Positions 1 to 6,992 of a stretch of 30,352 nucleotides of DNA are shown piece after piece. A model generated the notes under the pieces. The model ran no database searches. It was not told the DNA's origin and saw nothing but the letters and a program-made list of their open reading frames with translations. This DNA comes from a virus: positions 1 through 30,352 of the IMG/VR virus record IMGVR_UViG_3300048592_000125. One strand, given 5' to 3'. The translations under genes and the position numbers were made by a program. Within the stretch, counting starts at the first letter, position 1. Each line of letters opens with the position of its first letter.

Positions 1-1
1 G

Positions 2-133
2 ATCGCACCTGCTGCCTTCGACCCGACATTGCCGCCACGAGTGGCTGAGGGCTGGCAGCAGGAGGCGAAGCGCAAGGCTCGAGAGTGGCTAGAGGAGGTA
101 AAGCGAATTGAGCTACACCATCGCCCTGATTGA
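2..133 (+). CDS. C-terminal end of an unknown protein (partial)
   Basis: The frame starting at base 2 is open to TGA at 131-133, giving the last 43 residues of a protein whose start lies left of the window. The visible part is Pro/Ala-rich, then strongly charged and probably helical (AEGWQQEAKRKAREWLEEV). It overlaps the next gene by 26 bases, and the next gene's Shine-Dalgarno sequence (AGGAGGT, about 93-99) lies inside it, which fits an operon. No family can be recognised from so short a piece. The frame could be a chance one, but the overlap arrangement is like that of the neighbours. Confidence 0.5.
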   Translation: MAPAAFDPTLPPRVAEGWQQEAKRKAREWLEEVKRIELHHRPD

Positions 134-437
134 TCCCGAGACGTTCGAGGACGTCACCAGTCGAGAGCCGGCATCGCTCGATCATGACGAGTACACGGCG
201 GTCGGCCTGAGAGCCCTCAAGCCGTTCACCACGTCGCTGGCCTGTGTGGTCAACGGCGACTATCGGAAGATCGTTCACATGCAGCAGCCAGTGGGTTGCC
301 GAGAGACTGAGCGAGAGTGGAAGCGGTTCTGCGTAGCCGTTCGTGCCGTCGTGCTCGGAGAGGAAACGCTGTCCGAGCGAGCCGACCGGTACCGTCGACT
401 GCTCCTGTGTCATGGGATAGACCCCGATGAGAGATGA
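108..437 (+). CDS. Unknown small phage protein, TTG start
   Basis: A 109-residue protein that I do not recognise. The start is TTG at 108, chosen because a near-perfect Shine-Dalgarno sequence (AGGAGGT) sits 8 bases upstream and no ATG is available nearby. The N-terminal third is acidic (IDPETFEDV, SLDHDEY). The C-terminal half is Arg/Glu-rich and probably helical (TEREWKRFCVAV, SERADRYRRLLL) and ends in GIDPDER. There is no signal peptide or membrane segment. It overlaps both the upstream partial gene and the following synthase-like gene (start 427), so the three are probably translated from one message. A role linked to nucleotide metabolism is suggested only by position. Confidence 0.7.
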   Translation: MSYTIALIDPETFEDVTSREPASLDHDEYTAVGLRALKPFTTSLACVVNGDYRKIVHMQQPVGCRETEREWKRFCVAVRAVVLGEETLSERADRYRRLLLCHGIDPDER

Positions 438-1230
438 CTGGCTTGACAGCGCGCTGGCAATGTGCGGCCAGAAAGCAGCGTTCTACTCGGGGGCTCGAAA
501 GATCCTCCGAGGACGCTCTGTCCTTTACCGAAACTGGGAGAATGATCTGACGCTGGCGGACTGCGGGTACACCAAGTCCAAGATGACGATGCTCCACAAG
601 TACTACCTGCACGAGGAGTCTCGCGCTGAGGCAATGCGTCAGTGGGAGGCAAGACTCGGCAAGGCCAAGTACGGCAGCGTTGGATTTCATACGTACAACC
701 ATCTAGTCAAGGGGCACGAGGGCTCGTCGAAGCGAGCCAGCGTCATGGGCCCGTGCATTCAATCCGTCTGCCTGACACTGCAGAATAACAAACGGACGGG
801 GATTGACATCTTCTACAGGACTACGGAATACTTCAAGAAGTTCCCGGCGGACCTGGTGTTCGTTCGGGACGTGCTGCTGGAGGGCTTCGAGCTGGACGTG
901 GAGTCCGTGCGCTTTCACTTCGCCAATATCACGCTTCACCCGATGTACTTCGTCACGATCATCCCGTTGCTCGACCACCCTGTGGCAGATCTTGAGGACA
1001 TCAGGAGTCGGGACAAGTACTTTTTCGACTGGATCGTGAAGTGGACTGCTCGCTATCTGTGCCCAGAGCACAATCGCGGCATTGCGAAGTTTGCTCAGGC
1101 GATGCGAGTGCACGACGACGCTCACAGCCGGATCGAGAAATCTCAGCTGAGATCGCTCATCAAGTATTTGAACGATCACCACCCTGGCTATAGGAAAGAG
1201 TACGTAGACCCAGACGAGGATGATGAATGA
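427..1230 (+). CDS. Divergent thymidylate synthase / dCMP hydroxymethylase-like protein A
   Basis: A 267-residue protein, close to the usual length of thymidylate synthase (about 264 in E. coli). I assign it to that superfamily from aligned motifs, not from overall similarity. A GPC motif (Cys110) can be the catalytic nucleophile. It is followed 21 residues later by YRTTE (Arg131, Glu134), at the place of the phosphate-binding RSxD motif. The string FPAD then puts Pro140 and Asp142 at the positions of E. coli Pro175 and Asn177. A later ITLHPMY segment (His171, Tyr174) resembles the HLY ribose-binding motif. Asp instead of Asn is the hallmark of dCMP-specific enzymes such as T4 dCMP hydroxymethylase. 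The acidic C-terminus (DPDEDDE) overlaps the start of the second synthase-like gene by 4 bases. The family call is moderate; substrate and product are inference. It could be a non-catalytic partner. Confidence 0.55.
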   Translation: MRDDWLDSALAMCGQKAAFYSGARKILRGRSVLYRNWENDLTLADCGYTKSKMTMLHKYYLHEESRAEAMRQWEARLGKAKYGSVGFHTYNHLVKGHEGSSKRASVMGPCIQSVCLTLQNNKRTGIDIFYRTTEYFKKFPADLVFVRDVLLEGFELDVESVRFHFANITLHPMYFVTIIPLLDHPVADLEDIRSRDKYFFDWIVKWTARYLCPEHNRGIAKFAQAMRVHDDAHSRIEKSQLRSLIKYLNDHHPGYRKEYVDPDEDDE

Positions 1231-2069
1231 TCACCGACCGCAACTTTCAGAACCTGATGGCCCGCGTAAAGCAAGATATGTACGCCAACGGCAGGCAGGC
1301 CAAGCCGATGCACTGGCAGGGCATGAACGTCGCCAACCGACCAGAGATGAAAACCTACGAGCTGATGCACTTCAACTGCAAGGTGCCGCTCCAAGGTATC
1401 GAAGACCTGACCCACTGGCGAAAGGACATTCAGCCTAACCTCCCGTGGGCCGACGCCCATTTCCTCGAGCGTGTCTGCGGCGCTCCTATCAACCCGGGTG
1501 TGGAGTGGGAGAACTGGCCCTGGGGTAACAGCGCGGATCGTTTCAGGAGCGATGAGCAATTCAACCACAACTACATGGAGCGATATTGGCCACGCTACGC
1601 CGGCGTGGTGACTGCTCCGACCCGCACTCCGGAGGACTGGGATGCTGGCTTCATGGAGCTGGACAACCCTGTCGGCCACTACGGTATCCGTGCTCGATAC
1701 GGCGATCTTCGCGATCTGCTCAACCTGCTTGTGCGAGATCCTCAGACGAGGCAAGCATGGCTGCCTATCTACTTCCCGGAAGACGTTTCGCTGGGGCCGA
1801 CCCACCGGAAGCCCTGCACCCTCGGCTACCAGTTCATCATGCGAGAAGGTCGACTGGACGTATACTACCCGCTCCGATCCTGTGACTTCATCAGGCACTT
1901 CCGGGACGATATCTACCTCACAATTCGACTGTTGCTGTGGGTGCTCGAGCAGCTGAGGATCGACGACGAGCTCTGGCACGACGTGAAGCCCGGCCTCTAC
2001 GTCATGCACTGCACCAGCCTCCACATCTTCGAGAATGACTGGTATGCCCTCTATGGCAAAAAGCCGTAA
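1227..2069 (+). CDS. Thymidylate synthase / dCMP hydroxymethylase family protein B
   Basis: A 280-residue protein with clear superfamily motifs: R-x-YGDL and DPQTRQA (around 157-177, matching the arginine-containing phosphate-binding region), catalytic PC (Cys197) followed by YQF, then RSCD (217-220) exactly 20 residues after the Cys as in E. coli, and SLHIF (264-268) near the C-terminus in place of THLY. Eight residues after the Asp of RSCD lies Asp228, where E. coli thymidylate synthase has Asn177. In the family this change shifts specificity from dUMP to dCMP. The enzyme would transfer a one-carbon unit from methylene-tetrahydrofolate to C5 of a pyrimidine nucleotide in the cytoplasm, giving a methylated or hydroxymethylated product. 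The ATG at 1227 overlaps the preceding gene's stop (ATGA). Family confidence is good; the exact product is unknown. Confidence 0.75.
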   Translation: MITDRNFQNLMARVKQDMYANGRQAKPMHWQGMNVANRPEMKTYELMHFNCKVPLQGIEDLTHWRKDIQPNLPWADAHFLERVCGAPINPGVEWENWPWGNSADRFRSDEQFNHNYMERYWPRYAGVVTAPTRTPEDWDAGFMELDNPVGHYGIRARYGDLRDLLNLLVRDPQTRQAWLPIYFPEDVSLGPTHRKPCTLGYQFIMREGRLDVYYPLRSCDFIRHFRDDIYLTIRLLLWVLEQLRIDDELWHDVKPGLYVMHCTSLHIFENDWYALYGKKP

Positions 2070-2382
2070 GTACTCCGTCGCCGGCTCTAAGCCCAACTGG
2101 ACGCAGGAGGAGGACGACCTCCTTCGACGTCTATGGGCCACAGGGATGGGAGCTAAGCAAGTCGCACTGTACATGGAGGGTCGTTCGTGGAGTGCGGTCA
2201 AGAAGCGTAGGATGGCACTGGGGCTTCCTCGCAAGAGGGAGGTCGAGACCAAGGACCAGTCTCTCCGGGTCAACCTGACGGAGCGAGAGTACTGGCAAGT
2301 TCGTCAACGCGCCGCCTCTCGGGGACTCACTGTGGCTGAGTACCTGAGACAGCTTATAAGGGCTGACCATGAGGATAAGTAG
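2053..2382 (+). CDS. Myb/GcrA-like HTH plus ribbon-helix-helix DNA-binding protein
   Basis: A 109-residue protein. Residues about 15-60 (NWTQEEDDLLRRLW, then GAKQVALYM and SAVKKRRMALGL) look like the tryptophan-containing Myb/SANT or GcrA-type helix-turn-helix found in many phage and alphaproteobacterial regulators. Residues about 70-105 (LRVNLTEREYWQVRQRA, then LTVAEYLRQLI) fit a ribbon-helix-helix fold, with a short strand followed by two helices. I chose ATG 2053 because the protein then begins MAKSRKYS; in-frame ATGs at 2035 and 2044 are possible and none has a strong Shine-Dalgarno sequence. It overlaps the synthase gene before it and the dCMP deaminase after it. It probably binds DNA as a regulator; the target is unknown. 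Confidence 0.65.
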   Translation: MAKSRKYSVAGSKPNWTQEEDDLLRRLWATGMGAKQVALYMEGRSWSAVKKRRMALGLPRKREVETKDQSLRVNLTEREYWQVRQRAASRGLTVAEYLRQLIRADHEDK

Positions 2383-2833
2383 ACCCTCCATGCTCATGGA
2401 GATCGCTCACGTAGTCTCCAAGCGGAGTACGTGCTTCCGCCTCAATGTGGGAGCTGTGGTAGTCGTACAGAACCGCATCGTGAGCATAGGCTATAACGGT
2501 GCGCCTCCTGGCGCTCCGCACTGTACGGGCAACCTATGCCCTGGAAAGAATAGCTGTCACGAGACGATCCACGCGGAAGTCAACGCGCTGGACTACGTCC
2601 CGCCGTCACTGTGGGGCTCGATCAAGGACTTGTACGTCACGGACAGCCCGTGCCAGAATTGCCTCGAGTACGTTGGCTCTCGGTACGTCAGCCGCCTGTT
2701 CTTCGACCGGCTCTACCGCCACCATGATCACCTGCTCAAATACCCCCAGTTCTTCCCGGGCGGCATTTATCAGGTGACTCCTTCGGGATACGTGATAGAC
2801 TGGCGAACGAAGGAGATCGTTGATGAGAAGTGA
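2369..2833 (+). CDS. Deoxycytidylate (dCMP) deaminase
   Basis: A 154-residue zinc enzyme that converts dCMP to dUMP, feeding thymidylate or modified-pyrimidine synthesis. The diagnostic motifs are present: GYNGAPPGAPHC (41-52, substrate binding), HAEVNAL (68-74, zinc ligand His68 and catalytic Glu70) and PCQNC (zinc ligands Cys95 and Cys98). Length is normal for the ComEB/T4 Cd family. The final part (about 125-154) is a phage-specific extension. The start at 2369 overlaps the preceding stop by 14 bases, and its own stop overlaps the polymerase start by 11 bases, so it belongs to the nucleotide-replication operon. Together with the two synthase-like genes it forms a pyrimidine cassette like that of T-even phages. 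Confidence 0.93.
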   Translation: MRISRPSMLMEIAHVVSKRSTCFRLNVGAVVVVQNRIVSIGYNGAPPGAPHCTGNLCPGKNSCHETIHAEVNALDYVPPSLWGSIKDLYVTDSPCQNCLEYVGSRYVSRLFFDRLYRHHDHLLKYPQFFPGGIYQVTPSGYVIDWRTKEIVDEK

Positions 2834-5672
2834 GGAGTGCAAGCTCTGTAAGCTTCACCAGACGTGCCAGACGGTCGGCCTCATGGGTACGGGGCCGACT
2901 CCCTGCGATATCATGATAGTGGGCGAAGCTCCCGGAAGGAGAGAGGATGAGGGAGGAGAGCCCTTCATCGGGAAGGCCGGTCAGCTGCTGACGGAGATCC
3001 TGGCATCCTACGGCATCAGTCGCAAGAGAGTCTACATCACTAACGCAGTCCACTGCCGCCCTCCTGACAATCGAACACCCACCAAAAGCGAGATCAAGAA
3101 GTGCAAGGCCTGGCTTGACTACGAGATCCAGAAGGTAAGGCCGAAGTTCGTCCTGCTCCTCGGAAACACGCCACTCATGTCGATCACCGGGTCTTCCGGC
3201 ATCAGCACTCGACGGGGCAGGCCATTCGAGCAGGACGGCATCATCTATCTGCCAACGTTTCACCCGGCATTCGCTCTGCGGGATCCTACTCAGACCCACT
3301 TTATAGAGAGCGACGTTCGGCTGCTATGCGAGATTGTGAAGGCGGGTGAGATACCTCGCGAGGAGAAGCTCAGGCCTAACCTTGTCAGGACCACAGCTGA
3401 CTTCAAGAGGATGCTAGCCGCTCTTCGCGGCATCGTGTCCTTCGACATTGAGACCACGTGCCTCTACCCCTGGCAGAAGACTGAGCTCAAGACCGTAGCC
3501 GGCAAGCCCACCTACGTTGATGCTCCGGCCAAGATCACGATGATCGGCTTCGGCACAAGCGTCGGCGAGTTCTCTCTACCCCTTCATCATCTGGAGTCTC
3601 CCTTCAGCGAGGAGGCTATCGACCAGATGATCCACGAGATAGACCGCACCCTCGAGGAGTATGAGGTCGAGCTCGCGGTCCACAATGGCAAGTTCGATGG
3701 CCTGTGGATGTGGGTTCACTACGCAGTGAAGTGGTATCAGCGGATGGTCTTCGACACGATGCTGGCTCACTACGCCCTAGACGAGAATAGTCGTCATGGG
3801 CTGAAGGAGCTGGCCATGAAGTTCTGCGGTGCCCCCGACTGGGATATCGACAAAGACAAGAAGCGTGGCAACACTTCGCTGGAGAAGCTAGCGTTGTATC
3901 ACGCTCATGACCTGTACTATACGCTTGACCTAAGGCGCAAGTTCCGCAAGATGCTGTTGAAGGACCCGGAGAGCCATCAGGTCTTCATGAAGATACTCAT
4001 GCCCTGCGCCAGGATGTTCACTGAGATCGAGTACAGTGGCATCTACATCGACCACACGAAATTCGACGAGGCTGAGGAAGTCCTCCGCAAGCTAAAGGAC
4101 GAGGCTGAGCAGGAGCTCAAGCAGTGGGGCGATATCAACTGGGGTTCGACTGCTCAGCTTAGCGATCTGCTCTACAACCAGCTGAAAATCCCTGTGGTCG
4201 AGAAGACCAAGACTGGGGCGCCGTCGTGCAGCGAGTCTGCGCTCAACCAGATAGACCACCCATGCGTCGGGGCGCTGATCAGGTATCGTGGGGCCAAGCA
4301 GCAGCTGTCGTTCTTCATTGATGGCTGGAAGCCCTTCATTCACTGGAGGCGCATCAAGGGCGAGAAGCACGCCTTCCTTCACCCGTCGTTCAAGCTGCAC
4401 GGCACCGTGACCGGTCGGCTGTCCTGCGAGCACCCCAACCTTCAGCAAGTTCCCCGGGATCCTCGCATCCGGACGTTGATCACTGCCCCGCCAGGCTGGA
4501 CACTGATCGAGTGCGACCTTAGCCAGATCGAGCTACGTGTGGCTGCTGAGCTAGCCAACGAGCGAACACTCTTGCAGGTCTTCTATAATGACGGAGACCC
4601 ACACTGGACTACGGTTATCCGCTCTCTAGAACGAGGGGCGGGTGGTGAGTACCTGGAGGTAATGAATGAAACCGCGGCAATGTTTCTTGTGTCAATCGGC
4701 CTACCTCCCGACGGGACCGGCGCAAAAATACTGCTTGACCTGTGGCGAGCAGCGAAAGAGAGAGTTGGTGCGGCGCAACTCCTACAATCATGCTATAAGG
4801 AGTGGTCGAATAAAGAGTCCAGGTTGCGGCAGCGGTGGCAATCAGAGGAACAGCTTAAATCCCTACTGGAAAGGGGGTGGCCCGATCTGGGCGAGAAAGT
4901 TCAGGGGAACGTGCTGCGAGCGCTGCGGGTCTACTTCGAACACCTGTCTTCATCACAAGAACGGAAACAGGAAAAACAACCACGTATCCAATTTGGAGAC
5001 GTTGTGTCGATCCTGTCATGCCTCGGAGCATCAGTTGCAGAAGAATTTCGCAAGGAGTGGAAAGAGCTGAGGAAGAAAGCAAAGGCTGAGAACTTCGGGT
5101 TTTTATACGGAATGTGGTGGAAGAAGTTTCTCGTCTACGCTCGGGATAACTATGGAGTCAATCTGACAGAAACGCAAGCCCAAGAAAGTCGAGAGTCCTT
5201 CTTTGCCTTGTACGTAGACCTTCCTCAGTGGCACAACAAGCAGCGGCACTTCGCCCGTCGCAACGGCTACGTTCGGTCGCTGTCTGGCCGGAAGCGTCGG
5301 CTGCCCAACGCGATGCTGATGGAGGACACGCCACAGAGGAGGGAGGCCGAGCGTCAGGCGATCAACTCGCCTGTGCAGTCATTCGCCAACGATATCAACC
5401 TAATGTCGGCTATTCAGCTTCGAAAGGAGTATGGACTAGACAAGGTTCGTATTGTCGGCACTGTCCATGACGCCATCCTAGCGATGGTCAAGGATGAGTA
5501 CCTGCCCGAAGTCATGCGTCGACTGCTGACCATCATGACGAGGCCCAAGCTCTTCGACGACTTTGACATTCAGCTCAAGGTCCCAGTCCTCGCGGACGGC
5601 AAGGTCGGACCCTGGGGCGCTGGAATTTCACTAGAGAAGTGGGAGAAAGCCAATGCTGTTCAAAGTAAATGA
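2823..5672 (+). CDS. Family-4 uracil-DNA glycosylase fused to family A DNA polymerase, with an inserted segment
   Basis: A 949-residue replicative polymerase. Residues 1-190 are a family-4 uracil-DNA glycosylase (SPO1 polymerase-related) domain: Fe-S cysteines in ECKLC plus HCRPP and KKCK, active-site GEAPG followed by EPFIGKAG, and FHPAF. A 3'-5' proofreading exonuclease follows: DIE (Asp208/Glu210), N288-x3-D292, and Y359-x3-D363. The polymerase domain has TGRL, motif A DLSQIELR (Asp565), motif B Arg750/Lys754/Phe758/Tyr762-Gly763 and motif C HDA (His882, Asp883), so catalytic residues look intact. In E. coli Pol I, motif A Asp to motif B Arg is 49 residues; here it is 185. The excess of about 136 residues coincides with an HNH gene in another frame. 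ATG 2823 is preferred over TTG 2820, with AAGGAG upstream. Whether the long product is active as such, or the insert is removed, cannot be told from sequence. Confidence 0.9.
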   Translation: MRSEECKLCKLHQTCQTVGLMGTGPTPCDIMIVGEAPGRREDEGGEPFIGKAGQLLTEILASYGISRKRVYITNAVHCRPPDNRTPTKSEIKKCKAWLDYEIQKVRPKFVLLLGNTPLMSITGSSGISTRRGRPFEQDGIIYLPTFHPAFALRDPTQTHFIESDVRLLCEIVKAGEIPREEKLRPNLVRTTADFKRMLAALRGIVSFDIETTCLYPWQKTELKTVAGKPTYVDAPAKITMIGFGTSVGEFSLPLHHLESPFSEEAIDQMIHEIDRTLEEYEVELAVHNGKFDGLWMWVHYAVKWYQRMVFDTMLAHYALDENSRHGLKELAMKFCGAPDWDIDKDKKRGNTSLEKLALYHAHDLYYTLDLRRKFRKMLLKDPESHQVFMKILMPCARMFTEIEYSGIYIDHTKFDEAEEVLRKLKDEAEQELKQWGDINWGSTAQLSDLLYNQLKIPVVEKTKTGAPSCSESALNQIDHPCVGALIRYRGAKQQLSFFIDGWKPFIHWRRIKGEKHAFLHPSFKLHGTVTGRLSCEHPNLQQVPRDPRIRTLITAPPGWTLIECDLSQIELRVAAELANERTLLQVFYNDGDPHWTTVIRSLERGAGGEYLEVMNETAAMFLVSIGLPPDGTGAKILLDLWRAAKERVGAAQLLQSCYKEWSNKESRLRQRWQSEEQLKSLLERGWPDLGEKVQGNVLRALRVYFEHLSSSQERKQEKQPRIQFGDVVSILSCLGASVAEEFRKEWKELRKKAKAENFGFLYGMWWKKFLVYARDNYGVNLTETQAQESRESFFALYVDLPQWHNKQRHFARRNGYVRSLSGRKRRLPNAMLMEDTPQRREAERQAINSPVQSFANDINLMSAIQLRKEYGLDKVRIVGTVHDAILAMVKDEYLPEVMRRLLTIMTRPKLFDDFDIQLKVPVLADGKVGPWGAGISLEKWEKANAVQSK
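4666..5070 (+). CDS. HNH homing endonuclease overprinted in the polymerase gene
   Basis: A 134-residue protein in the +1 frame relative to the polymerase that surrounds it. It starts at ATG 4666, 5 bases after a strong Shine-Dalgarno sequence (GGAGGT, 4655-4660). The N-terminal CFLC and YCLTC pairs (Cys6, 9, 23, 26) form a likely zinc finger. NPYWKGG (65-71) resembles a DNA-contact motif of phage homing endonucleases. The C-terminal half is a classical HNH nuclease: CERC (84-87), LHHKNGNRKNN (95-105), then NLETLCRSCHASEH (109-122). Its last dozen codons and stop run into conserved polymerase sequence. Such enzymes cut a cognate site in gene copies lacking the insertion and so spread themselves. 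This stretch is more A-rich than its surroundings, supporting recent insertion. Confidence 0.85.
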   Translation: MKPRQCFLCQSAYLPTGPAQKYCLTCGEQRKRELVRRNSYNHAIRSGRIKSPGCGSGGNQRNSLNPYWKGGGPIWARKFRGTCCERCGSTSNTCLHHKNGNRKNNHVSNLETLCRSCHASEHQLQKNFARSGKS

Positions 5673-5919
5673 TCCCGTGATGAAGGTGGGAGGAGACTAC
5701 CAGATCCGAGGCGTTGTGGTAGCTCGCTTCAATCTGTACGAGGGCCTGCCGCACGAGCCGGCTGCTCGCTACGTCGTTCGTCACGAGGCGGCGGGAGGAG
5801 GTTACTTCCTGCACGTCTACTCGGAGAAGAACCTGGCTCACGCCGAAGAGCCGACGATCTATGCTGACGCCAGGATGGCTGACGGCACCTGGCTACCGGG
5901 AGCGTTCGATGAGACTTGA
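5653..5919 (+). CDS. Unknown small protein, possible SH3-like fold
   Basis: An 88-residue protein not assigned to a named family. It begins MLFKVNDPVMKVGGDY, continues with alternating hydrophobic stretches (IRGVVVARF, ARYVVRHE, YFLHVYSEKNL) and ends in TWLPGAFDET. The pattern of short beta strands after KVGG resembles small SH3-like proteins seen beside polymerase genes in phages. It overlaps the polymerase stop by 20 bases and has GGGAG about 8 bases upstream of its ATG inside the polymerase gene, so it is translationally linked. There is no membrane segment or signal peptide. Function unknown. Confidence 0.65.
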   Translation: MLFKVNDPVMKVGGDYQIRGVVVARFNLYEGLPHEPAARYVVRHEAAGGGYFLHVYSEKNLAHAEEPTIYADARMADGTWLPGAFDET

Positions 5920-6100
5920 GATAACACGAGAAGAGGCTCAGATACTTGAGTCTATGCTAGACAAGGTAGAAGAGACCGCTGATAACCTAGCAGGAGCAAT
6001 GAATGGCCCGGGCAAAGAAGTCTTCCTCCACAGAGCCAGAGTCCTCGGCGACCTCCACAGGAGGATCCAACGTTTTCTACGTGTCCCAGAGCAAGGTTAA
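5909..6100 (+). CDS. Unknown small helical protein
   Basis: A 63-residue protein starting at ATG 5909 (MRLEITREEAQIL), overlapping the upstream stop by 11 bases. The composition is that of a helical hairpin: ITREEAQILESMLDKVEE, a short loop, then HRARVLGDLHRRIQRFL. Similar tiny EEA-type helical proteins are common in phage early regions, but I cannot name a family. It overlaps the following nuclease gene, which starts at 6003, by 98 bases, which is unusual. Both starts look genuine, because the nuclease has its own AGGAG and this protein has normal-looking sequence on both sides of the overlap. A longer in-frame start at 5861 is possible but reads like a shadow of the upstream gene. Confidence 0.55.
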   Translation: MRLEITREEAQILESMLDKVEETADNLAGAMNGPGKEVFLHRARVLGDLHRRIQRFLRVPEQG

Positions 6101-6992
6101 GACCTGGCGCAGGTGTCACTACGCCTACCACCTGAGATACGTAGAGAACCTTCGGCCCAAGAAAGTGAGCCGACCGCTTCAGTTCGGCCGTCTCGTTCAC
6201 GAGGCTATCGAGAAGTATGCCAACGGCGACGACTGGCAGGAAGCGCTGGACGTAGAGGCGAACACGCCAGAGCTCGAGGAGATCCTCGAGACAGCCCGTA
6301 TCGTCATGACAGAGTACTTCGAACACTGGCCGGAGAAGTCGCTGGTCTACGTCAGGATGAACGGCAAGGCTGCTGAGCACGAGTTCCAGGTAGAGATCTC
6401 TGACGGCATTGTCGCCAAGGGCAAGATCGACGCTTTCGCCAAGGCCAAGGGCATGAGGTGGCTGGTCGAGCACAAGACGTTCAGCAAGATGATGAACGAC
6501 GACCACCGCTGGCGTAACCTGCAGTCCTCCGTCTACATCCGTGTGGTCGACATACTAGGCTGGAAGCCCGTGGAGGGAACGATCTGGGACAACATACGGT
6601 CGAAGCCCCCGATGCGTCCCGAAGTACTCAAGTCGGGCAAGCTCAGTCAGCGACAGCTCGATACGCTCCCTACGGCAGTGCTTGAGACACTGAACGATCT
6701 AGGACTGAACCCCCGAGACTACGAACACCTGCTGGAGGGAGCGAGGCAGAACCGAGGCGAGTACTTCAAGAGAATTTTTAACCCTACAAAGCCACAGGTG
6801 GTTGATATACTCTTCGCTGACTTCATAGAGACCGCTCGGGAAATGTCCGAGCGTCACGGCAAGTCCAAGGTGAAGAGCATAGAGAACCACTGTGACTGGT
6901 GCGACTTTGAGCCTATATGCCGCGCCGAACTCCAGGGGTCAGATGTTGACTACACGAAGGAGCGAGAGTTCTATGTCGAAGAAGACGGGTGA
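6003..6992 (+). CDS. PD-(D/E)XK nuclease, RecB/Cas4-like with Fe-S cysteines
   Basis: A 329-residue exonuclease-type protein. After a Ser/Thr-rich start it has SQSKVKTWRRC (Cys38), FGRLVHEAIE (His66), KGKIDAF (Asp143), LVEHKT (Glu156, Lys158) and QSSVY (Gln174, Tyr178), the ordered catalytic motifs of RecB-family nucleases. The C-terminal HCDWCDFEPIC (Cys297, 300, 306) together with Cys38 gives the four-cysteine pattern that holds a 4Fe-4S cluster in Cas4/AddB-type enzymes. It probably degrades or trims DNA ends for recombination. ATG 6003 is chosen because AGGAG lies at 5992-5996. The Sak4-like ATPase follows with a 20-base overlap, forming an exonuclease/annealase-type pair. All key residues appear present. 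Confidence 0.85.
   Translation: MARAKKSSSTEPESSATSTGGSNVFYVSQSKVKTWRRCHYAYHLRYVENLRPKKVSRPLQFGRLVHEAIEKYANGDDWQEALDVEANTPELEEILETARIVMTEYFEHWPEKSLVYVRMNGKAAEHEFQVEISDGIVAKGKIDAFAKAKGMRWLVEHKTFSKMMNDDHRWRNLQSSVYIRVVDILGWKPVEGTIWDNIRSKPPMRPEVLKSGKLSQRQLDTLPTAVLETLNDLGLNPRDYEHLLEGARQNRGEYFKRIFNPTKPQVVDILFADFIETAREMSERHGKSKVKSIENHCDWCDFEPICRAELQGSDVDYTKEREFYVEEDG

Noticed and set aside
4640-5070. Group I or group II intron in the polymerase gene
   Set aside because: The extra DNA (about 408 bases) is almost entirely the HNH gene, leaving no room for a ribozyme core, and the polymerase frame is open through it. Removal by another route is not excluded.
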